A DNA stretch of 64,000 bases from Undaria pinnatifida (taxonomy: Eukaryota > Sar > Phaeophyceae > Laminariales > Alariaceae), in NCBI GenBank assembly GCA_012845835.1, contig JABAKD010000016.1, forward strand, positions 8,756,121-8,820,120, read 5' to 3'. Shown piece by piece: positions 55,868-64,000 of the stretch. How positions within the stretch are numbered: the first letter of the stretch is position 1; the number at the start of each line of letters is the position of its first letter. The position numbers were made by a program, and so were the translations under genes. The notes beneath the pieces are model-generated. The model made no database searches, was not told the DNA's origin, and was given only the letters and a program-made list of their open reading frames with translations.

Positions 55868-56669
55868 TCAAGACGATGATGGCCAGACCCAGACTTCAGT
55901 CTCTTGGGCAGGACGCCTCCCTTTCCCTCCCTCCCGTCCCCCCTTCCCCCCTCCCCCCCCTCCCCCCCTCCCCCCCCTCCCCCCTCCCCCATTCCCCCCT
56001 CCCCCCCTTCCCCCTCCCCCCCTCCCCCCCTCCCCCCTCCCCCCTCCCCCCCTCCCCCTTCCCCCCCTCCCCCTTCCCCCCCTCCCCCTTCCCCCCCTTC
56101 CCCCTGCCCCCCCTCGCCTTCCCCCCCTCCGCCCTCCCCCCCTCCCCCCCCCCGCCCCTCCCCCCGGCCGTTTAGAGACGCCGACGGTGGATGACGCTGC
56201 CGCGGCCTTTGCGTGTCGCTCTGCAGCTCTGCGTCTGTCCGCCTCATGCAATTTCCGCATGAATAACCCGGCTCCCTCCTCTACCCGTCGATACCATCTG
56301 CCGGCCTTCTGAGCAGCGTTTCGCCACCCTTCGAACTTCATTCCAAAGACCGATATATCCTCCTTCAGGTGCACCAACCAGTCCTTCTCTTGCCCCCCTG
56401 AGTAGTCCATACCCCCTACAAGCTCCCCAAACGTCACCCTCTGTGGCAGACGCTCCTCCCCCATACGTGCTACGAATTCCACAAACAGTATCCTCCGACT
56501 GTCGCATCTATGCTCTCGGAAGCTGTCTTGGCAAGCGCGTCGACGTACGATAGGGTGTGGTCGTCGCGCTTCTGTTTCCGCCATCCGAGGCGTCGGAGGA
56601 GCATGGAATGGTGAACCCGTCGTAGCCTGTCATAGTCAGGCTTGGTCGGGCTCCACGTCATGCAAACGT
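55868..56669 (-). pseudogene. LINE C-terminal region
   Basis: Reads CMTWSPTKPDYDRLRRVHHS and LGWRKQKRDDHTLSYVDALA, then after a frame change VTFGELVGGMDYSGGQEKDW and a charged helix. It ends in a Gly/Arg-rich stretch encoded by the C-run tract at 55905-56165. It rejoins the RT-proximal part across the SINE. Confidence 0.8.
55905..56165. repeat. C-run/CCCCCT low-complexity tract
   Basis: Runs of 4-8 C separated by single T or TT for 260 bp, within the 3' part of the LINE. Confidence 0.93.
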
Positions 56670-56675
56670 AGAGTA

Positions 56676-56971
56676 AGCCGGTCGCCCCGGTGGCGTATCA
56701 GGTTATCTTCGAGCCTGGTATAGGTCAGTTTCGTAAGTTCGAGCCCCGCCGAGTGCATACGCGTATAAATTTGTTGGGACTTTTTCTTGTGCACAAATTG
56801 ACTTGCAGAAAGCGCGAGAGCGTGAGTTAGCAACACTACTGGATGAAAAATCGACGAGCAGTGGGATTGCTAGACCCTATGCGCGATAAAAATTGAAGGC
56901 AAGAACCGGGGGGGAGAAGGGACGACACCTGTGACCACGGCTTGTCCAGAAGCTGGAAAATAAAAGTGTGA
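56676..56971 (+). mobile_element. tRNA-derived SINE inserted in the LINE
   Basis: 296 bp flanked by 6-bp direct repeats AGAGTA (56670-56675 and 56972-56977). The head has a pol III A-box-like GTGGCGTATCAGG and B-box AAGTTCGAGCCCCGC; the body ends in a GGAAAATAAAAGTGTGA A-rich tail. It splits the LINE between the codons for ETLL and YVCMTW. A 3' relative lies at 16140-16300. Confidence 0.85.
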
Positions 56972-57039
56972 AGAGTAGTGTCTCGATCACCTCGGCTTTC
57001 AGCAACCGCACCTTCAACCGTAAGCGCACACCCGGGCGA

Positions 57040-58537
57040 TCACAGATTTCCCTCTTTGTACCGCTGGAAGCACGCCCAGGCCCTCTGAAGACGCCGCGTT
57101 ATTTCGATGCAGAGTTCTCTGTCTGCGGTGATAGCCCCGCCCATGTACACAAACTCGATTGTTTGTATACCTGGTCGGCTGCATTGATTGTGAACGACAC
57201 CTTCCCCCCACCTTTGGTTTGCAGGCACATGATATCTGTTTTCGCCTCGGAGACCGTAAGCCCGAATGCCGAACACACAGTTACGATCACCGTCATCATC
57301 CTCTCCAACCCTTCTGATGATCACGATACGATGCCCGCATCGTCAGCGTACAGCATACCCCACAATCTCTGCACCTCCTCCTCCTCCTATCCCCGCCGCC
57401 CACGCGACTTTGCCTGAGCGTGAAGTGCTTCTTCTCGCCTTTCTCCTTTCGTTGGATCTACACAACGTTGTCCGTGATGGCTGCATCAGCGAGGAAGAGT
57501 TTCTCGGCCACACGCAGTACCGCCGTGAAAAACATGTTAAACAGCATTGGCGCGAGCACGCATCCTTGCCTGAGACCTCGCCCCACGTCGAACTTTTCCG
57601 AGCACTCTCCATCATCCAACCGCACGCATGCTTGCATGCCGTCGTGGAATCGGCGGATGACGGCGAGCATTATCGGTGGTACGCCAAAGCAAGCAAGGAC
57701 ATCCCACAGAAGGGTTCGGCCGACGGAAGCACATACTTTGGTGAGGTCGATACAGCACAAATACAAGGGGGTGTCCTTCCGCGCCTGTTCCTGCAGTCTT
57801 CGTACTACGAAGATCATGTCAACCGTCGAGCGTTGGGGTCTGAACCCACACTGTTCCTCCGGCAGAATGTTCTCGCGTTAGCAATATTAGTCACTCAGGC
57901 GACCCGCGATGACTTTGAGGAGTACTTTGCCGGCGTGAGCCACGAGGGAGATGCCACGATAATTTCCACACTCTGTCCGATATTTCTTCTCGTTAAGCAC
58001 CTTAATCGTTGCATCTTTCCATTGTTGCGGCACGCCACCTCCCCTCCACACAGCGACGATGATATCGTGAAATTTTCCGAGCGTGTCCAAATCTCTTTCG
58101 TCGGCCAAGACCTTCAAAAGCTCGGCCGGGAGACCATCGGGCCCTACCGCCTTTCGGTTCGCCAACGCACGGATCGCCTCCTCTACTTCGTACGTAGACG
58201 GGACATCGTGTAGTGGTCTGCACGGGGGCCACTGCTTAAGCTCGTCCACATTGCTCGGGTCAAGGATCGGCGACTTGGTGTTGAGCAATTTGTGCAACCA
58301 TCTCACCCACCGCTCGCGGATGAGGGCATTATCCCGCAGCAATCGACCTTTCTCGTCCTTGATGTACTGCGAGTCAAACTTCCTCTTCCCTTCCACATCC
58401 ATCCCCTTCAGGTGTTTGTAGAAGCCAAACTGACCACCTTCTCGGACACGCCCTTCGAGTTGGCTGACGTAATCTTCGAAGAACCTCTGTACAGCTTCCG
58501 CCCGCGTGCATTTCAGCTGTTTGATGGTCGCCTTCAA
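57040..58537 (-). pseudogene. LINE reverse transcriptase domain
   Basis: Motifs: [61 protein letters not shown] (first Asp), [17 protein letters not shown] and MLYADDAGIVS with the YADD box at 57350-57339. Stops at the boundaries of the open pieces show it is inactive. Confidence 0.93.
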
Positions 58538-58744
58538 GGCTCACCGTAGATCACGACCATTTTGAGCAGAAAAGACCCGTTTCCTCGCGTCTCCCCTATC
58601 CTGCCATCGTGCATTCAACTCCGCTTTCGTCTCCTCGGTCGCACACCAGCCCCTCGAAACTTGTTTGTGCCGAATAGGGGGCGCTATGTCGGCCGCATTT
58701 GACAGTAGCATCTCGGTTAGTACTGAGGTCATGTCATCAACCCT

Positions 58745-59682
58745 TCAGGTATTAGTACCGGGTATCGGGGAGGCAAGCTTGGCTGCCATCGCTTCTTGGA
58801 AATTCATCTGGAGATGCGGGTCCGCCATTAATCTTGGTAGATCGATAGCTTGCCGGTTCTTGATGACTCTCTTTGGACGATTTGGTGCGATGCGGCACAA
58901 AAGACGAATATTTCCGAATTCGAGGTTATGGTCCGACTCAGCGTTCTCCCTGGGTGTGGTTCGCACAGTGACATGACGTACCAATCGTCTATCCACTTGC
59001 CGAGTCAGTATGTAGTCAATCCTGTACAAGGACTCTGAAACGTTTACGATATACCACGAGCAGGTGTAGCTGAGTACGTGTTGGGGAGGGCGAGTTTGTT
59101 ATCAGTGGCGTGAATCAAAACTCGCTCTCCGTTGTCGTTCAGTTCGTCACATCCGTATGCACCCAATACCTTGCTGTCGGTCCACCCGATCCCTCTCATG
59201 CCTGTACGAACATTTGCGTCCATCAGGACAAGGAGGTGGTCCCTACTGGGCACCCCCTTGACCACCTCGTCAAGTGAACTCCAAAAGTAATCATTTTCGC
59301 TGGTGCTCTTGTCGAGAGTGGGAGCATAGCCTACAATAAAAGACACACCGTTAGATGTCCCTTTGAGTTGGATGCGAACCTTCATCAATCTAGCACTGAT
59401 GCACTCAGCCGTGACGTCGCCCTTATCCATCCCTGCCACGATAGACTCTCTAACAGCTATGCCTACCCCTTGGTTCCCCTTCTTCTCGTGCTTTCCCCCG
59501 TCTGCTCCCGAGCAAAACACAACATACCCCGCCGCGGTAAAAGAATTTTGTCCATCGCACCTCGCCTCCTGCAATCCTATGATATCACAACCTGCGTCCC
59601 CGCAAGTCTTCAGTATCACCTCGGCGTGGCGTATACCGTTCGTGCCCTCGAAAGCTAGTGTGCGAACGTTGTACGTATCCAC
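58745..59682 (-). pseudogene. LINE endonuclease domain
   Basis: AP-endonuclease-like motifs in order: YNVRTL, IIGLQEAR (metal-binding Glu), FIVGYAPT, LLVLMDANVRTG. After a stop and a frameshift near 59030-59043 it continues with YRIDYILTRQ and ESDHNLE (catalytic SDH). The motifs survive though the frame is broken, so decay is moderate. Confidence 0.9.
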
Positions 59683-59709
59683 GACGAATTCCCCCGCTCT
59701 CGACTTAGC

Positions 59710-61290
59710 CCTTGCATCTGTGCGTACTTTCTAAGCAGCCCTTCGAAACCTCCTACGTCTCCTCCTCTTATTCCGAGCGTCCGATTTCTTCCCTTCCACC
59801 CTCCGTTTTTCCCAGAGTATTTCCCCCTTTCCGTCTACCTTCGCCCAGCGCGGTTCTTGCCTAAGTGCCAACGTGAAAAGGGCTGCCGTCCCGACACGCC
59901 ACGTTCATCTCCTTGCCGACTTTGGTGCTTACTCATGCGGGTTCGATCCTCTCTTCTCTGTTCGATACGAGCCCCACGCTTTCCGCGGCGGTGACGCGAC
60001 ACTGCGTCCGCAGGCAAGGCTGCTGCGTTAAAAAATTCCGCGTGAAATTATTTGTCACTGAAGCACCCCAACTGCGGATTCGAAGCAACGCAAGGGTCGT
60101 GTAGCCCAATTTCTGCCGCCTGGAACAGGCGGACTCCCTCCTCCGCCCCTCGCGCATTGTAGACGCGGTTACAGACAGGTGTGGTCGTAGAATTGTACCT
60201 GGCAAAGGCGCCCAAGAGGCGTTGAAACGCTTGGAACCTGGAACGACAACCAAGTGTGCTTGCTGTTGATTGGTTAGGGCCCGTCCACACGAGGAACAAA
60301 AAACGAAAAAAAAAAACAAAAAAAACGAAGAAGGGAAGATCCTTTCGTTTTTTGATGGAAAAAAGTATGTTCATTCCAAACGACACCCAAAAAAAACTGA
60401 AAATAAAGACAACAATTGTTGACCTTCCACGCCAAAACACGCGGTGCAACTTGACAGAATAACTCAGCCGCCGCAGCACACCGATTCGCGGCGAATGCAC
60501 CCGACGACGCAGCTGAACACACCCAGCTCGCACACCCGAAGCACCCCTGAGAGTAGACGGTGCTCGTGGTCCAACCCGCTCCCCCGGGATTGCTCTAGAA
60601 GTTGTGTTTGGTCATGGTTGTTTGTCGGCAGCCGTTGGATTACTGGGTGGCACCCTCATCGAAAAATATATCGCCACAGCCACGTCCTCACCCTCTGGTT
60701 TCTTGTGACCCTCTAGTTTCTTGCGTAGCCACCCCTTGGTCACACCCTAGCCGTACATGCTGGCTTCGACGGCGGACAAGCACCGTGGCAGCCCCACGAA
60801 CTACCCCACCTACCGTGCCCACCCCTACCGCTCCCACCGTGCGCCTTCGAACCGGTCACCCTATGTTCCTCTTCGCGCTGCTTATCCCATGTTTCGTTTT
60901 TTTTTACACCCCATTTCGTTTACTTTAAATGGTTTTGGGATTTTTAAAAATGAAAAAGCAAAACGGATTCATCGGGATCTCTACTGCTAGTTTCTGCTAC
61001 GATCGTATCTGACCAATGAAACTCGGCTACTCTTTAATTCTTTTTTGCTTTTTTTTCTCATTTGGGGCCTTATCAGATCGAATAGATTCCTAGCGTTCCC
61101 ACCCTGACGGTACATGTTGGAAGAGGAAGAATACATCCCAGAGTAGTTAATCTTAAGACACATATAAAACTAAAAGGGGTGCGATATTTCGGATCTTCAA
61201 CACAAATTGTATATCGCGATATGCGATTTCGCAAATCGTCCGATATATGTTTAACTCAAAATCGCCTTTTTTTTCCAGGAACCGTGAGAC
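59710..61290. other. Gene-free stretch
   Basis: No family motif in any frame. A run of A with interruptions at 60297-60345. The 5' untranslated part of the LINE may extend into the first few hundred bases. Confidence 0.45.
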
Positions 61291-61299
61291 GTGAAACTT

Positions 61300-61490
61300 A
61301 GTGTGCGGATAATCAATCAGTGCGCTACTGTACCGGAGGACGGCAAACTACTTGGAGTAAGTGTGCGAATAACCAGTGCGCTACTGCTTGAAAAAATACA
61401 GCGAACTACTTGGAAATAGTGAGGAATACGAGTGAGTACGATACTTCAAAAAAGGACAAGAGTAGTAAACTACTTGGAATTAGTGTGCTT
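61300..61490. repeat. About 70-bp degenerate tandem repeat, 3 copies
   Basis: Three imperfect units share GTGTGCG-ATAA, CAGTGCGCTACTG and AACTACTTGGA. Confidence 0.8.
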
Positions 61491-61589
61491 TTTTGTTTTT
61501 TGAAGCAAAGGTAGATAACCTTGAAACACTGTGCCCCAGGACTTGTGCACCGCAGGTACGAAGTCGCCACCCTTAAATACCCCTCGAGG

Positions 61590-61860
61590 CCATAGTCCCG
61601 AAGCCCGCCTGAGCTCATGAGCATCGGCTTGCCAGACCGCACGTCGCATGAAGCGCCTATGCGTTGCTGGCGGGATTCGGTATCTCGCTACACGTATGAC
61701 GTGTGGTCTACAGCAGCGGCAGCAGTGCTTCTCGTTAAGATTTCTCAAACTACTTAGGATGTTGCCGTGGGTAGAGCCCAGACCAGAACCCATGGCATCA
61801 GCGATGGCACTGAAATATGCAAGGTTATGTTCTGGAGGGCTTGTGGATTCCGGGTAAGGG
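61590..61860 (-). other. Possible coding remnant
   Basis: The minus strand reads PPEHNLAYFSAIADAMGSGL and GSTHGNILSSLRNLNEKHC. Another frame nearby reads RSGKPMLMSSGGLRDYGLEG. They look protein-like but match no family I can name, and no splice model links them. Confidence 0.25.
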
Positions 61861-62430
61861 TGTGGGAGTCTAATAGAGAACTCCCAGAAGTTTCGGGTAC
61901 GGGTATGGAAGTGTTACAGAACTTCCAGAAGTTCCGGGTATTGTGGCACAGGCATACAGAACTCACAGAAATTCCGGGCGGATACAAAACATGCTGTATC
62001 CGTACCCCGGGTATTGTGGCACGGGTCGTACAAAACTGACAGAAGTTCCGGGTACGGGTATGAAAGTTTTACAAAACTGCCAGAATTTCCGGGTGTTGTG
62101 GCACGGACGTACATAACTTAAATAAGTCCCGGGCAGGTATAAACATGCTGTACCCGGACCCCGGGTCTTTGTGGCACTGGCTTACGGAACTGCCAGATGT
62201 TCCGGGTACGGGTATGAGTGTCCTACAGAGCTTACATAAGTTCTTTGTAGGGTAATACCCGGAGAAATACCCCTTGTATGGCTCTGCGTGTACCTTACGA
62301 ACAGAACGCAAAGACAAAGCTTGCGTACGGGTATGAATGTCATACAAAACTCACAGACGTTCCGGGTACGGGGAGGGTTGTACAGAACTCACACAAGTTC
62401 CGGGTACGGGTAATACCCGGGTAAAAACAA
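61850..62430. repeat. Degenerate GTTCCGGGTACGGGTATG tandem repeat
   Basis: AGTTCCGGGTACGGGTATG and CCGGGTATTGTGGCAC alternate through 580 bp with spacers ending in ACAGAACT. A related word recurs at the right edge (63950-64000). Confidence 0.82.
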
Positions 62431-62999
62431 CAAAATGGACTAGTAAACAATACGCAATTTTCAACGCATTTCCAACAATGCTGCGCTTGGCATACTGCAT
62501 GCACTGATACACTTATGGGAACATATCACATACATCCTGGCAACATATACGTACGATTGTATATGTCATAGCCCATTTTTGTTGTTCGTTCTTTCGTTCA
62601 CTAACAAACCCGTTTGTTTGTGTTGTTGGTGCTGTGTTCCTCAAATTTCACAATAAGAACTTTTCAACTCCCTTGGAAACGACTTCTTCCGCGGTCACAG
62701 GATTACCTCCACATAATAACCGAACTACATGCTGTTGCACAAGAACAAAACGTTGCAATATAACTAAAAATATTCGTGTACACTGCTTATTGGATGTTAT
62801 AAATATGGTCCCTCACCGGTTACACGACTTACAGGGCATACTTGATAAACGGATGCATTTCCTGCCACAGCTGTCAGATTTTGTCCCCATCAAACATGGG
62901 TTTTATCATTTACGCGCACATATTGATTTACATCACCCTGGTGACCCTGGTACAAGCTACACTGTAGTTCCAAGGGGAGTCGCCAACCTATATCCTTAA

Positions 63000-63094
63000 T
63001 GAGGATACACACCCAGTAATACGCGCGATCGGAGTATCACACACAGCTTGCAAAGATGAGTTTCGGCTACATCTTCGATCTCACAGCTGGAGGA
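63000..63094 (+). repeat. GCAAAGATGAGT family, long copy
   Basis: Matches 47242-47345 over about 100 bp, including TATATCCTTAATGAGGA, GTAATACGCG and CACACAGCTTGCAAAGATGA, ending at CTCACAGCTGG. Confidence 0.85.
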
Positions 63095-63369
63095 ATGTAT
63101 TTTTATTTTTTATATTAAATATAGTACCAATAATATGGAAAGCCCGAAAATCCTTCCAAACGAGAAAAACAACTACAATTAACACCTTATTTTTTTTGCT
63201 TCTTTCTTTCTTTTTTTCCTTGGTGCCATTTATTATCCTTGCGCTTCTCTCGCGCTCCCTCCCAGTAGTAACTCAGACCCAGGGTCACATAGTGGGCCCT
63301 TCTCCCCACTCCCCACTCCTCTACTTTTTTTTTTTTCTTTCATCCTCCGGCGGATGGGGCAAAAAAAAG

Positions 63370-63515
63370 ATCGACACACGACGCGTATGAAAATACGTGG
63401 AAGTGTGGTGAGCTAAAGCTTTATTTTTCCCCATCCGCCGCAGGATAAAGAATTAAAAAAAAAAAGCTTTAGCTCACCACACTTCCACGTATTTTCATAC
63501 GCGTCGTGTGTCGAT
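63370..63515. repeat. Perfect 52-bp inverted repeat (foldback)
   Basis: Arms 63370-63421 and 63464-63515 are exact complements (arm 1 starts ATCGACACACGACGCGTATG), with a 42-bp spacer. A second near-match links GGCGGATGGGG at 63349-63359 to its complement in the spacer. Confidence 0.95.
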
Positions 63516-63618
63516 TTAACTCAGTTGCTTTCGCAGCCCAACGCTAGGTGGCGCACCCTTCGGGTCCCATTGTAGGTATAGCGTAAGCTGTCCCTATCAG
63601 TGGTCTTCATTACAACCC

Positions 63619-63636
63619 CGGCAGCGCAAGCTGCCG
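63619..63636. repeat. Perfect 7-bp hairpin with GCAA loop
   Basis: CGGCAGC-GCAA-GCTGCCG about 100 bp beyond the foldback. Similar in form to 44327-44346. Confidence 0.9.
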
Positions 63637-64000
63637 TTATATACTACTGTACTATAATAACAGAATACTTACAAATATTATCTAATAAAAAAAAATCGAG
63701 TACGAAGACGCCCACCGGGTTCCATCCATTATACAAAGATGCTCACCGGGTATACATCTCGTACGTCACATGACACATACATACGTTTTCTTTTTTTGTT
63801 CTATCTAGAGAATTGAAAAGCGTATACATACGTCGTACGAGTTTTTTTAGGGGGCTTGGTTCTGTGGTTAATTACGTGTCGGGGTCTGGTGTCAGCGTGG
63901 CGGACGAGGCATGACGTCAAAATACGTTCAACCCTAATTTTTACCGACCATTGCGGGTATTGTTACAAACGTATTCCCGTACCCGGGGTGTTGTGCCATA

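Larger units (their letters stand above)
55868..59700 (-). mobile_element. Non-LTR (LINE-type) retrotransposon, dead copy
   Basis: On the minus strand, in order: an apurinic-type endonuclease (59682 to about 58750), a reverse transcriptase (about 58537 to 57100), a C-terminal region (to about 56975, resuming 56669-56180), then a C/G-rich low-complexity end. Reading is broken by in-frame TAA near 59043, TGA at 58744-58742 and 58540-58538, two TAA near 57886-57878, and frameshifts near 59030, 57820-57460 and 57040. A SINE interrupts it at 56676-56971. It resembles the RTE or craniofacial-development-protein-2-like EN-RT group, but the clade cannot be fixed without a tree. The 5' and 3' ends were not defined. 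Confidence 0.92.

Noticed and set aside
57266-58213. 315-codon plus-strand ORF
   Set aside because: Antisense of the LINE reverse transcriptase, which carries the recognisable motifs on the minus strand.

Overview
The window is eukaryotic nuclear DNA. Its main gene is interrupted by 26 GT-AG introns averaging about 1 kb, and the rest is packed with simple repeats, small DNA transposons, tRNA-derived retroposons and LINE remains. No bacterial-type operon, rRNA or CRISPR is visible. Intron-rich genes, Gly/Ser-rich protein inserts and TTAGGG-like telomeric words would fit a stramenopile, most likely a brown alga. This placement is inference from style, not from a marker gene.

Layout. (1) 1-5.0 kb: degraded repeats, plus two eroded exons of an ABCC transporter (652-783 and about 1158-1342, minus strand), a dead relative of the main gene. 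(2) 5.58-37.57 kb, minus strand: one ABC transporter of the ABCC (MRP) class. I reconstructed it as 27 exons that join in phase without a stop, 1687 codons counted from the ATG at 37570. It has the order TMD1-NBD1-TMD2-NBD2, a ~130-residue low-complexity insert inside NBD1 and a ~155-residue low-complexity C-terminal tail. Its introns hold trinucleotide, tetranucleotide and pentanucleotide arrays, minisatellites and transposon copies. (3) 37.6-50 kb: no recognisable host gene; dispersed repeats, palindromes, a pair of inverted 12-bp minisatellite arrays and tRNA-like retroposons. (4) 50.2-53.2 kb: two reverse-transcriptase scraps and a broken unknown ORF with an acidic tail. (5) 55.87-59.7 kb, minus strand: a nearly full-length but dead non-LTR retrotransposon (endonuclease plus reverse transcriptase). 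It is interrupted by a 296-bp tRNA-derived SINE with 6-bp target duplications. (6) 60-64 kb: degenerate tandem repeats and a 52-bp perfect foldback.

The best repeat evidence is internal to the window. Three ~82-88 bp elements with C-rich inverted ends sit at TTAA sites. Each lies inside another repeat whose uninterrupted copy is also present here, so pre-insertion sites can be read directly. This points to piggyBac-like non-autonomous elements. Splice sites and phases were worked out by hand. Repeat boundaries are approximate unless a target duplication fixes them.
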